DNA from: Ricordea florida
Taxonomy: Eukaryota > Cnidaria > Anthozoa > Corallimorpharia > Ricordeidae
Assembly (NCBI GenBank): GCA_949710005.1
Contig: OX453272.1
Coordinates: forward strand, 24,413,391-24,477,390
DNA length: 64,000 nt
Direction of reading: 5' to 3'
Position 1 is the stretch's first letter; each line of letters opens with the position of its first letter. Below the pieces are notes generated by a model, which ran no database searches, was not told the DNA's origin, and worked only from the letters and a program-made list of their open reading frames with translations. Shown here piece by piece: positions 22,203 to 33,760 of the stretch. Position numbers and translations under genes: made by a program.

Positions 22203-24508
22203 CCCCCAACCCACTCGTGTTCATCACAGACATGGTGCAGTAATCCGATCCAAGTGCTCTGAAAAAAAAAAGAGAGTGGAACATTGCTTGTATGACTTAC
22301 AACTTTATCTGGCAACAAACCCAGCTACATAATTTTTAGGACACCTACTGTGCATTAAATGGTACAACCTGAGATAACTTTAAGATGTCTTTCATTATTA
22401 TCCAAGTAAAAAAGGGTAGACAAAGGTTATTCATGCAAAAAATAACAGAGACTAGTAGACGTAAACTTATTAAATACTGTACCTTCATTTTATCAACTGC
22501 TTCGTCGTCACTGGTTGTTTCAGATGACTTGCAGGTGCTTGCACTGTACCAGAAGTGAAGAATAATCTTGTCTGATCAAGCCCGAATCTTTTCCATATTT
22601 CTGAGGTGGCCAACCTGGGGAAAAGTATGCACATTCTTTTAAAGTGGAATGGGCTCGGCTATACTACATTGCCATGTAACTTTCTTTAAATCTCTGTCAC
22701 TTTTACCCATTATCAAAACAATAAGAGCGACTGATTGCAGCTAAAACTTCTTGAAAAAAGAAAGTTGGCTCCAAGCTCTATAAAAAATTCTTTAGACTAA
22801 ATCAAAGTAGTTATTTTCTCACCTTTGCCAAACATTTTCTTATGCTTTTCGATTTGTGCCATACATCCATGGCCAGGCTGTGAAATACAGCATCAAAATT
22901 ATCTGCTGAAACAAGATGCAAGCGACAAAATAAGTAATAGTAATTAAATAGGCATTAAATGGAATCATTTCAGTTTAGTTACACTTGGTTCATTTAGAGT
23001 TAGCCATTTGAAAATGACTGCATGCACCATAATCACGATAGCAAAACCAGAGTACTCTACCAAATGGAAAAACGAATTATGGGACGTTTTGACACTGTGG
23101 TCACCCTACCAATGACAAGAGATACTAGATACAGGGTGAAAATGAGGAAGTCAATCTAATTGACTTGTAACATGACCTCTGCTATTCGTGATAAGTAAAA
23201 AATTAAAACAACACAGGCCATATACATTGTGTACTTAACTGCCCTCACATTCATACATCCAATGTGATGTTCCTGATAATATTTATTTGAGTCCAATCCC
23301 TCACGTAAAAGCCATTTCAATTTATGCTATTTACCCCCCACCCTTATTAGATGGGTTTGAAACTGTGTGGAAACAGAATAACTATAGGCTCACCAAGCAT
23401 TTTCTTTATCGAGGTTGAGGCATCAGTCACAGACTCCACAATGTCCAGAAATAACCTCAGACGCTGTAGCGCATTTTGTGGAGCTTGCCTTTCCATGTTG
23501 GTTGAAGTCAGACCCACATGCCGTTTATCTCTCACTTCAATCTCCAAAATGTTACCAGTCACAAGTTCCATAAGGAAGTAGCAGAGGTTCTTGGCAGTGT
23601 GACCTGGTGAGTCACACTGCCCATCACCACACACAACTAAATCTTTGCCAATGAAATCAAGCAAAAGCTGCTCCCTCTGCCAACTCCACCATTCATATAC
23701 TGCTGGAATACAATACAGTCGCTGCATTCTATAAAAAAGCTGAATCAGAGATAAAACACAGTCCAAGAAATTTTGCAAATTTTTCAACCTTTGCAAAGTT
23801 ATTGCCAGATAACAGAATGCTAGCCCCAACTTGAAGATTGTTGAAGTAGAAATTCTTTTCCTTTGACGAACAGAAAGTTCCTCTATGGCCAGAAGAACAA
23901 GACCACTTTATTACTGTTGTGGGTCCACTGAGATGGTGTTTAATTACTGTACTGTTGGTACAACCAGGATGTTGGCAGCGGGTGAACACATTAATGAGCA
24001 AATCCAGAGAACAGATCACTTTAGTCTGACGCACAACGGAAAGCTCGTCCTTCAAATTGTTCTGTTCCTCAAGCCTGCTTAACTTGGGATTATTCTGTAC
24101 TGTACTGGATGTAGATGAACTTTGCTGCAGAACAGGTGCAATAGAACTCAGCTGAGGAACTGATGAGATAGTACTTTGCTGAGGAGCAAAAGAGGTTGCA
24201 CTCTGTCGAGGTACAGATGCAGGGACCCTTGGCTGGGGAACAGAAGAGCTGCCAAATGGTTGTGGTGCAGTTGGGATGCCTTCAGTTGTCTGGGGATCAA
24301 TAGAGTAGTGCAGATAAGGAGGTACCTTGTTGAGGCTCATTTATTGTATTTGAGTGAGTGGATCATCATCAACTTCATCATTTTCAGCATGCATCTCATT
24401 TTCACACTCATTCTCCACCACTTGTACAGAATACCTGACAACAAGCACAAAATTTGTCCCAGTGTTATCAGGAATACTCAGTTTATTGCCGTTTTAATCA
24501 GACATTTG

Positions 24509-24662
24509 TGGTTCCAGAAAATATCCATATCCATATTCCCACCACAGCCCCCCCCCCACTCCCCCCAAATCCACACAGTAATTTACAGGACTTTTCAACT
24601 CCCACCCCTCGGAAATTTCCATTTTCCTCTTTGGTGTGAGGTATGGATATGTTATTGAACCA
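24509..24662. mobile_element. Small MITE-like element in an intron
   Basis: Imperfect terminal inverted repeats: TGGTTCCAGAAAATATCCAT at the left and TGGTTCAATAACATATCCAT as the complement of the right end. The interior is C-rich. No clear target duplication. It lies between two exons of the Kolobok-like gene. Confidence 0.5.
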
Positions 24663-26257
24663 TGCAATAAACATCCGACGATCCTACATATTAAAATAAG
24701 TGACAAATATTAACTTACTTCAAATCATCAATATCGGGATTACCACTGATGCCTAAGCTGTCGCTATCCTCATCATGTTCATTGTCTTCACAAAGATCAT
24801 GTAATGCATCCACCATATAGCATGTTCAATTGTCCTATAATCAAAAATAGCAATGTGATACTCTTGGTAAGAAAAAAAGACTGGAAAAATGAGTGTGTTC
24901 AAAAAATTCCTTTTTAAGACCTGTATGCTAGCGTAAATAGTACACTGATGCTTATTAACATGGTATCATAGTTTCCTGTTTCTTTAATCTATATAATACA
25001 TAATACCTGTCAGTCATCTCCTCTTCAGCACTTAATTCACATTCAGATAAGGATTTCTCAGGGTCCTGGTATTTCTCTACATCACTTGTTATTATAACAG
25101 AGTCTCCAGTAACCTGGTAAGTGCTGCCTTGACAGAAAATTCTGTAATTCCAGTCACATCAACACTGCGGTAGAAATAAACAAGATGAAGCAATATTACA
25201 ACAAGAATAACGAATCCAGAAAACCACAACCCGCACTATCTTTTCTTTTGTTTCTTTTATGCATGTAACAGTATCAGAAATATATGCCTTGGTTGCTTCA
25301 ATCTGACATACAAGTACATGTGCCAACTTGCTTGCTCTGAATTCCAGAGGTCACATGTTTGCATAACAACAACAAAAGGTAGCAGAAAAATTATTCATTA
25401 AAAACTTGTGCAAGCCAGCTTGCAAAAGTAAAAATACCCAATTAACATTTCTATCAAACATATTGTAACACTTAGCAGAGACTGAAAGCTACATGACATG
25501 CAATCCACACACATTTCTGTATCAACAGGGTACGTGACTTTGTAGCTGCTACATAGTGTATGCAGTGTTTACTCAAAACTAATAAAAAATCTCATCTGAC
25601 CTTGTGATACAAATACTATCCAGTGTCAAATTAGGCGATGCTACTGAAACACACACTGATTTCACAGGGGTAGAGGTCAGTGGAGGACCTACATAATCAG
25701 GAACTCAATAAATAAAGATATTGTGATCAAGGATCATGTTGTGCGTTTCATTTGTTACGTATCTATTCCAAGACAACAAATAATTTGGCTGTATGTATAA
25801 CGATAAAACCGCAAGCAAAAGATAAACATAATAAATTGCAAATCGAATGTACATGTCACCTTCAAGATGGCGTCGTCGTTTAGCAGGATGAGCCTCATCC
25901 TTCTTCTCTGAACTCGTACTTGTTGTCATAATTGTAAGGCTTTTTTTTCCCTAAACAAGGAAGTATGGTTTGTTTCCAAATACGTATACTGCAAAACAAT
26001 TCCTACAGTAAAAGGTAACCAACACATTCTCTACTCGACACAGACCTTCTTCGCCATTCCAGAGAGAGAAGATGACTAGCAAATTGTGAGTCAGTGGTGT
26101 ACCCACACTTGATCTTCGTGGACACCCAAGAAGAGCACAATACGTTGTCTAGTGAAATCCTTCGATGACCCCTTTGCCAGACCTGATTACACTGCTCTTG
26201 CAAAGTGTAGATCCGTCTGCGCCCGCTTCCAGTTCGACGGCCACCACGACCCGACAT

Positions 26258-26826
26258 AACACCATACGAACAGATCGCTTCTAAATGCCCCAAACAGCAA
26301 AGAGGTTACCAAAAATGAAAACGAAAACAAAGAATGGACGTTCCTCTGACTCACTGAGGATCTTGTTGTACGCACTGAACAAGGATGGCTTCGATTCCAC
26401 AAGATATAAATCTCTGTTCTGACCGCTCGGCGATTTTGAAAAACTTTGCCAATTTTATCGAAATTTTAGGTGCGCTAATGCGCATGCGTCACCGGTGACA
26501 CTGCCCTTTAAATAAGGGAATATTCTGGGATGTCCAAACTTCACGCAGCTGCTTATTCGATTTTCGCTGTATGTCCAACTATAGCCCCATTCCCTCTCAA
26601 CCGCCACCCTACCCCTCCCCCCTTCAACCAGGTTTACCCTCCTTTCATGACTCTTATTAATTTTACACAAGAGAGAATGAGGTAAGAGAGCGAATCCCCC
26701 ATACATGCCCCTCTTCCTATGAAAATTTTTTTCAATCTATTTTTGTTTCTGCGTCATGCGGCGTGGCTATTTTAATGTCGACATCTTATTGGTCAGTTAG
26801 AGTGATGTCATTTAATTTTAAACTCT
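26258..26826. promoter_or_regulatory. Putative divergent upstream region
   Basis: This stretch separates the first exon of the Kolobok-like gene (minus) from the plus-strand frame at 26827. It has no coding motif. Its place suggests a shared upstream or promoter region, but I see no definite TATA or initiator element. Confidence 0.25.
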
Positions 26827-27366
26827 GTGGCGGATTATAATTTCTCAGCTGATGATGCAGAAGACAACATGGCGTGTGATGTGAGCATCACTTTTGTTGA
26901 CGAGTTGAGAAATTTCGACGTTAAAAAGTCCGGTAAAAACAGGCGCCGACGAGCAAAGTGGTCCTGGTTTGCTGCAATTGCCGAAGAAAACGGTTCCGAT
27001 GTTGACCCGAGGGAGATAGCTGCCGAGCCAGGATCCCAATCAAACTCTTCGGCCAGTGAGTCGGAAGCAGTAGAAAGTGAAGATGAATCGATCGAAAAAG
27101 AGTCAAGCGAAGATACAATTTGAAGCGAAAATTCCACCGAGGAAAGCGATGAATCTGACGAAAGCTTGGAAAAGCCCAAAGGAGATAGGAGATCTAGCAA
27201 CGCAACGGTTATAGCGAGTTTCGCCCATAACGAGTTTCGCCCAGAAGGTGAATGGTTTCGCCCAGAAGTAAAACGTCTACAATCTAACTCAAAAAACGTC
27301 AACCTAAAAGTGCGTATGCACAGAATGAAGGTTTTGAAACGAACACGTTATCGCTTTCACTGTTGA
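26827..27366 (+). pseudogene. Unrecognised acidic Ser/Glu-rich frame, broken by one stop
   Basis: It begins MADYNFSADDAEDNMACDV, with a basic patch KNRRRRAKWSWFAAIAEENG and then a Ser/Glu-rich acidic tract. A TGA at 27121 interrupts the acidic tract, and the same frame continues with ESDESDESLEKPKGD to a stop at 27364. I do not recognise the family. The repeated word GTTTCGCCCA at 27218-27265 looks like a short tandem. It could be a decayed first exon of a gene or chance low-complexity coding. Confidence 0.4.
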
Positions 27367-27545
27367 AACGTACACGAAAGATAAGTTACGAATACGGATT
27401 CGCGAATACTAAAGAGAGGAATCGAGAGTTTTTAAAAATTGTATTTCTGACATAGGTAATTGCAACATATATTTTGAAATGAGATTAAAACTAGTATAGT
27501 TCATGAGTACGCGCACGTGGAATAGCTTACTCCGACAAAGCGTGC

Positions 27546-27716
27546 AAGTTTTCACTCTATTGTTTCCAAAGAGAAGTCAAATGTAATTTGAATACGAATA
27601 GCAATTGTGTTTTTAATTGCAATTTATTAGCAAGTTCTATAAGAAGTTTTCACTCTATTGTTACCAAAGTGAAGTCAAATGTAATTTGAATACGAATAGC
27701 AATTGTGTTTTTAATT
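27546..27716. repeat. 98-bp-period tandem duplication
   Basis: The block AAGTTTTCACTCTATTGTTT to TGTGTTTTTAATT at 27546-27618 recurs at 27644-27716 with only a few changes. The spacer between them holds AATTTATTAGCAAGTTCTAT. Confidence 0.85.
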
Positions 27717-27839
27717 ACGCTGTGGCTATATGCCCGGCAGCCGGGCACGGTCTTAAATAGACTATATGCCCAGCAGCCGAAAACGTTTACGGAATTTCCA
27801 CTGTAAGGTTCTTTTAAACTTCTTGAGAGTATTAGATGT

Positions 27840-28100
27840 GTTCTTAGAATTGTTGAGCGATTCCAAAAACCACGTTGATTTTCTAGTTGACGAGATATCT
27901 GAACTTGGGCATACCGTAAAATCGCTGTGTTGTCGACAAATTCCGGCAGAAAGTCTCATTCAAATCTAAGGAGAGTATTCGATATTTGTTAAGATATGCC
28001 AAGCGATTGTAAAAATTATTTTGGTTTTGTAGTGGACGAATTTTCCGAGCTTGTGCGTACCGTGAAATCGCTTGTTTCTCCACACTTAGAAGATTTGTGA
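27840..28100 (+). repeat. Diverged duplication that preserves a peptide
   Basis: About 27876-27940 and 28021-28082 encode related peptides in the plus direction: DFLVDEISELGHTVKSLC and GFVVDEFSELVRTVKSLVS. Nucleotide identity is lower than the peptide similarity suggests. The first lies in a 67-codon frame (27766-27969). Family unknown. Confidence 0.45.
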
Positions 28101-28770
28101 TCCGACTGCCGTGAAACTAGACCGCGCGGTCATGGGAACAAAATTCAAAAATAACCCTCGCAGCATGGCGCGAACTAAAATAAGATTGAAAATAATTATC
28201 ATGGGGCACAGGGATTCGCTCTCTTACCTCTTCTCTCTTGTTTTACAGGTGATGTAAAATATAAATAAGAATTAAGTATCAATTTCTTTGGCTGTTTTGA
28301 AATTACACATTGAGGTAAAGATGCCATTTCTTGCAATCGGGCACCATGATCAAGCTTGATATGACCATCACCATGTCTTATCTATAAGATGACGCTTGAG
28401 GCTATCCACTAAAGAAAAATACTTAAACGCAAAATTAAAACGCTGAGAGTGCGCTTAATACGAGCGTAACGTACCTTCAGGATCTTCGCGTAAATGTAAC
28501 ATGACTTGTCAAAGTGGAATAAACACGTAGACGATTAGCGGCCTGTGTAGCGTCCGTAGGACTTTTCGGAGCTAGAGGGATAATTCTGACAACTCCTGCT
28601 AAAATGACCAGAGTAATTTTTCGTAAGGCCGAAAATTATCTCCGACACCTCGTTAATAGGCGTATCAATGTAAACACACTGGCAAACGGTGGAGAAGGGC
28701 TGCTGTTTTGTATTTTTAATTTTTCTTAGCCATACAACAGAAGCACGCGAAATGGTAAGTGGTGATGTAA

Positions 28771-28825
28771 TTCTCAAAACTGGTTGATTGCCACTTGTGA
28801 TGTGGCAATCAACCAGTTTTGAGAA
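28771..28825. repeat. Perfect 24-bp palindrome with a 7-base loop
   Basis: The left arm starts TTCTCAAAACTGGTTGATTG (28771-28794), the loop is TTGTGAT, and the right arm is its exact complement (28802-28825). A GTTGCCACTTGTGA word follows. It could fold as a hairpin or be the joined ends of a small transposon. Confidence 0.85.
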
Positions 28826-29334
28826 ACTTGTTGCCACTTGTGAGTTGCCATAGTAACAACATTACACCACTGTAAACAGGTACCGCGGTAACTACAAAGT
28901 AACCTGCTTGCATCCCCCCTTTCCCCCCGGGGAGGTGGAAAGACACAAATTTTACATGCGCTTCGCGCGCTGGTTCCGCGATACTCGACTTCTGTCTTGC
29001 AAGAAGCAGAATTAATGAATCGCATTATGCTACATGAAGGAGTAGAAAGAAAATTTAACGAAGTGTAGGGCGCAAAAATATAAGATTTATCCCCAGCTAA
29101 ACAGGTCAAACAGTAACATGCCAAAAATGCTTTCTATTCTCCTCGTGCAGGAGAATTGCATTTTTTGTGCGTAACGCATCAATCAGGAAAGCGACTCAAG
29201 GTCAAATACATTTCCCTCAAATACAAGAATAACTTATAAGTGTACGTACCTGGAACTAAAACTGAACGAAAATGTGTACCCTCTCCTTTTCACGATGAAG
29301 CGTAGCGTACTAATAAAAAGTTACACAATTCGTC

Positions 29335-29505
29335 TGCACCAATCAAGACTCGGTTGCTGGGCAAAGCTCAGCCTACTATAGATAAGATAAAAAGTCAGAT
29401 AGCTCCCCACCAATTAAAACTGCGTTGCTGGGCAAAACTCAACTTACCATTTTGATCCTGCACAAATCAAAATCGCGTTGCCGACTGAAACTCGAAACTA
29501 AATAC
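29335..29505. repeat. Three degenerate copies of a ~65-bp unit
   Basis: Words of the type CACCAATCAAGACTCGGTTGC, CACCAATTAAAACTGCGTTGC and GCACAAATCAAAATCGCGTTGC, each followed by GGGCAAARCTCA or a diverged form, occur in series just inside the right copy of the long inverted repeat. Confidence 0.5.
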
Positions 29506-29589
29506 AGCGTTTCCAGTTTTCTTTATTTGATTAAGTATTCTTCACTTAGCAGAGATTGGGAAAAAGGGAAGGAAACGACAATAAAAGTG

Positions 29590-29998
29590 CCGAACCGTGC
29601 AGCCTTACATGGGTTGGGTCTCACGCAACCGTTTTGCCTTCATCACGCAACGCTTCTGCCGTGACGCGCATGCCGTAACGGGCATACCTGCGTTCGATTC
29701 GCATGTTTCAGGTAAGATTTTTGTTTGTTTTGCAACTCATAATGTAATGTTTCAGATCATAGACCATAGACCATAGACCATTGACCATTGTGTAACGGGT
29801 TGACGGCCTTTTAAGAGCACTTAAACGATTGAGATCATCTTAGATCATTATTAAAGGTCATTTGAGAACATTTTAGATCTCAATGTAGGTCATTTAAGAT
29901 CATTTTAGATCTCCATCTAGTTCATTGTAGATCATTTTGGATCATTTTAGGTCAGTTTAGGTCGTTCCTTCTTTTAGTGACTACGGTAGATTTGTTCG
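29590..29998 (-). repeat. Long dispersed repeat, right copy of the inverted pair
   Basis: This is the inverted partner of 9509-9855. It has more units of the GATCATTTTAGATC type, and a short triplication of GACCATAGACCATT at 29760-29790. The outer end CTACGGTAGATTTG is similar to the 21-bp array words beside the left copy. Confidence 0.8.
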
Positions 29999-30350
29999 TA
30001 TTTCTTGTAAGACTTTCTTACAAGACAAGATGGAAGTCCATTCGCCGAGAAGTTTACGACGCCAAACCAGCGAGAGTACTTCTCAAGGTAGAAGAAATGC
30101 AGACATCTGAACAGATCCCTCCAGAATAAAATCTATCGCCACCAAAAAACCGTCGTTTCCAAAGTGGTGCTCTGGAGCAACTTCGGTTACAAAACAACAT
30201 TTCTCCATCGTTTCTCCATATGAAATCGGTATTCCGGAATTCTGTGAGTCTGCGGTCGCAGTTCCGATCAGCGGACTCTAAAACCTTAACATCTATCGAG
30301 GGACCAAGAAACGGAAGTGGAATTTCTTCAGTACTGCTATAACTCGTTCA

Positions 30351-30614
30351 TTGCTTCGCATTCACAAGTTAAAAGTTGGCGGAGAATTGTTAGAAGTTAC
30401 CAGAGCTGTGGTGAAAAAGTACACGTTGCCGGCTGAACGGACTCACAAATACTATCTTGCTCAGCCCGGGCGCATGTTGTCACGATGTGCTGTTGGGTGG
30501 AACAAATTTTTCGTACGAAAACGGAAAAGAAAGCGAAATGGCTCGGGTCCATGGATAGTAAAGTTTAGAAAGAACATGCCTTTTGAGGTTTACGAATGCT
30601 TCAAGGCTGCATGA
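30351..30614 (+). CDS. Small unrecognised basic frame
   Basis: An 88-codon plus-strand frame with KVGGELLEVTRAVVKKY, a Lys/Arg cluster VRKRKRKRNG and MPFEVYECFKAA at the end. I do not recognise it. Sequence just upstream (30030-30350) is open in places but has stops. It may be one exon of a gene or a decayed element, and it could also be chance. Confidence 0.25.
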   Translation: MLRIHKLKVGGELLEVTRAVVKKYTLPAERTHKYYLAQPGRMLSRCAVGWNKFFVRKRKRKRNGSGPWIVKFRKNMPFEVYECFKAA

Positions 30615-32115
30615 CTGGCATATATTCACTTGCAAGGAAGATGATTGTTGATAAAAAAGTGTAGACGTACGTAGTGAGTTCACAATATTTATTGTACGGT
30701 TCAAGATTCGGCAAAAACAAGGAATGATAGCAACTCCACGTGTTCTCCTCTTATCCCGACTACGCATGCTCGAGACTATTACACAAACTAACATTATGTA
30801 ACAAAAAGAACCAAGCATGTCGAAGAAATTAAATTCAACAACGTTTCTGATTTAAGAAACATTTTCTTGGAATTGGCGTGGCAAGTGTCTCGAGGAAGGA
30901 AACTTCATCTTCAGATAAGAGAAGGATGATTCCTACAGTATTGTAATAGTTAATCCAAACCATCTTGCGATGTTTTATTACTCCAAAAAAGCCACAATAG
31001 CAACATTCGAGAAGTTCAATAGACTTTGGTTTATAAACATGAGTGCACTTGCGGTAAGTTGATTTAAATCAACGAGATCATTGAGTGGTCTCACGACAAT
31101 AGAGTTGTCCTTAATCCCGAAAAATGCAAAGAAATCAGAATTTCTTTTGCATGCACACCTTATGCGGTGCCAGCTTTTTATAAGGTCCTGCCACAGTACT
31201 TAAAACAGGAACTCGTGCGTATCAAGAAAATGACGCTATCTATAATCTTGCTCCGCACGAACTACGATAGTACTTGTGTTTCTTTGGGCATAACGCCTTT
31301 ATCTTTGCACCACGGTCTGATTTGCAGCAAGCTCTTTGACGAAATTGTTTCCTAATCGAATCATAAACTAAAGAGCTTGCTGCCACCATCAAACAATGCA
31401 AGTTAAGACCTCAGAAATCATCGCCCCTTCGTTTTGCCCCGCCTCGAAACCAATAGGGCAAATAATTCTTTTACTTTCTCCATGTCCCGCAAATCAATGT
31501 AGAGTAATTGTGCAAATGTGTCTTATAGATTTGGCCATTCTAAAACAAGGATGAACATGATGTTTTTTTGCATCATTTTGCAGTAATGTAGTCGTGTGTC
31601 ATAACAAGCCCCCACCGTGTGCTTTAGGTGGCAGGTTTCAAGTACTGGGTTATACGAACATGCTGCCCTTCCCTCTTTGCATACTGTTTACACCCAAACC
31701 GAAACCAACTTTCTTAAAAGCAACCCTGTATGGTATGGCACAGCATGCCCAATGGTCCACGCTGTTGGGTTGACATTGTTAAGAAACAGGACACAGCCAT
31801 TAAACTATTTTTTTGCAAGACTCACTGACTTCTTCCACACCAGTTTCATCTTCTGCAACCCGACTATATTTGCTGATGCAATCCCTCAGTTGCAATCCAA
31901 CAAATGCTAAAGCACAAAGTTGTAATCTGCCTTGGGGTCATCACAGCTGATAGCTTTGATCAAAAACATGAATTTGTGGCAAAAAATCTTTGTTTCTTTG
32001 CCCGTGAATCGATACGATAGTGACCCATTACCTCCCTTAGCAAACCACTTCTTTACTTTCTTATCAACCTAGTTGCACACTCAGAATCTGGAAGGGTGAA
32101 GTTGGGATGCTGCTC
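30615..32115. other. Unassigned stretch
   Basis: Only short frames and no convincing motif. No terminal repeats were found. Confidence 0.4.
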
Positions 32116-32463
32116 TTAGATGATGATGATGATTATCAGAACTTTATTAAAGTGTCAAAAACCTTACAGCTTGGAGATAATACACCATACTACTTAGGAG
32201 ACACTGCATAAAAAAAATTACTAATACTAATTAAAAGTTTATATACTAAAAAAATACACTAAATATACTATGAATATACAATAAATATACTATATAAGTA
32301 TACAATACATAACTTGAAAGGCATTATGTGCAGCATAAGATGCAGCCCTTACAGCCTGTGTCCATTAAGCGAGTTATATCCATTTTACGAATATAGTTTG
32401 TAAAAGCCTGCAGTGTCTTGGCTGATCTGTTCGCCATAGAAAGTTTGCCCCATAATTTGGGTC

Positions 32464-33760
32464 CTACGTAAGGCAGAGAGTGCTCCCCATAAGTAACAGT
32501 GTTGTATCTAGGAGTAGAAAAAAATCTGATTGTCTCAGGTTGTGTTTAACTTTATACATGAGAATACAGATGTCTTGTAAACGCCTGCTCGTGAGAGTTG
32601 GCAACTTGGCTCTCTCCAGTAGCTGAGTATAGCTGGCATGCTTGTCCTTGTAAACGGCCTTGAGGCCCCTTTCCTGTAGCCGTTCGTTTTGCATCACTAG
32701 CTCTACAACAGGGGGCCACACTAGGTGACAGTAAGTAAGGTAAGGTAGTACAGCTGACTTGTATAACTGACGTTTGGCCTTAGTGAGGATTAAATTTCTT
32801 AGTACTCCGATTCTCTGACGTGACTTTATGCAGGCTGAGCTAACATGTTCTGAGAAATCCAGTTTGGAGGCAATAGCTATCCCTAAGAGTTTAACAGTAT
32901 CTGCGGTCTTAATTTTCTGATTGTTAGTATAGATCATTGCACTGGTGCCTGAGTCAGTTGTTTTGCTGCAGCCGATGTTCAACGTCTGATATTTCTTTAG
33001 GTTTTCCGGCCAGCAAGTTGGACTCGTACCACTTTGTTGCTAGATCCTCACTTTCACTAAGCTTGGATGTAACCTCCACTAGATCATGACCACTGTGGTA
33101 GATTTGGTGATCGTCAGCGTACATAGATGGTCTGGTTGCTATGCACAAGGGGAGGTCGTTCTGAGAAATGTCCCATAGTAACGGCCCCAGGGCAGAGCCC
33201 TGGGGACAGCCTTGATTTACAGGCCTGTACGAACTGACTTGGTTGTCCATTTTGACGCTATTGTATCTGTCACTAAGGGAGCTTTTCAGGAGTTGTATAA
33301 GTTCTTCCTTGAAACCGTATGCTTTAAGCTTATTCAACAGCAATGGTGGGTGCAGGGAGTCAAACGCCTTTGACATGTCAGTGGAAAGAATGTTCACAAC
33401 AAGACTCTAGTCCCTTGCCTTCTTCCATACCTCAACAAGGGTAATCAAGGTTGTTTGCACATGGGAGGATGGTAATTGGCCTGTACTTGTCCTCTTTTTT
33501 GTACACAGGGGTCCAGTCCCCCTTCTTCCAAGCACCAGGCCACACACTATTACTTAGACACGAGTTGAAAAGGGTCGTGAATGGTTTGTACAACTGTTGC
33601 ACTCCTATTTTCAGGGCTTTAGATGGAATACCGTCACTGCCAGTAGCTTTGTTTATGTTGAGAAGGATCGTGAATGATTTGGACAACTGTTGCAATCCTA
33701 TTTTCAGGGCTTTAGATGGAATACCGTCACTGCCAGTAGCTTTGTTTAAGTTCAGCGATT
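32464..33760 (-). pseudogene. CR1-type reverse transcriptase
   Basis: RT motifs are spread over three frames: NKATGSDGIPSKALKIG and TPVYKKEDKYRPITILP (33695-33432), DMSKAFDSLHPPLLLNKL, GCPQGSALGPLLWDI and MYADDHQIYH (33397-32954), then KTADTVKLLGIAI and LPYLTYCHLVW (32982-32464). The YADDHQIY form and the GPLLW motif are usual in CR1/Jockey-group LINEs. The finger region contains a 93-bp tandem duplication (33567-33752). Inactive as read. Confidence 0.88.
33567..33752. repeat. 93-bp in-frame tandem duplication inside the RT
   Basis: Units 33567-33659 and 33660-33752 are almost identical. Each encodes KATGSDGIPSKALKIG plus flanks. Length 93 is a multiple of three, so the frame is kept. Confidence 0.9.

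Larger units (their letters stand above)
13760..26257 (-). pseudogene. Multi-exon Kolobok-like (transposase-derived) cnidarian gene, broken by a BEL element
   Basis: Exons seen on the minus strand, with GT-AG borders: 26257 to about 26046 (MSGRGGRRTGSGRR, basic start), about 25929-25859, 25690-25605, 25150-25010 and 24834-24719 (acidic); 24434-23394 (main); 22905-22823; 22614-22483; 22258-22203 joined to 14779-14640 across the BEL element; 14432-14364; 14153-13760. The main exon has HPGCTNST and WSCSSGHRGTF (zinc-binding), ASILLSGNNFAKVEKFAKF and CGDGQCDSPGHTAKN. Later exons give DVWHKSK, LHHVCDEHEW, RHTGSLECANSL and KDYKYIPVLLAKI. The CGDG..DSPGH, TDAS and DVWHKSK series resembles Kolobok/THAP-type DDE transposases and multicopy cnidarian genes; this label is tentative. 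Lesions: a T-run frameshift at about 23735, an in-frame TGA at 22573-22575, a TAA near 24344, and the BEL insertion. The 5' exons are the least certain. Confidence 0.7.

Noticed and set aside
26835..27302. 155-codon Ser-rich minus-strand frame
   Set aside because: Shadow of the plus-strand acidic tract; the Ser-rich composition follows from the GAA/TCN repeats on the other strand.
9509..30000. Polinton/Maverick element suggested by long inverted repeats 20 kb apart
   Set aside because: No protein-primed DNA polymerase B, retroviral-type integrase of its own, packaging ATPase or capsid gene is present between them; the only integrase belongs to the BEL element.
31617..31910. 97-codon plus-strand frame
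   Set aside because: No recognisable motif or repeat relation; of a length expected by chance in this sequence.
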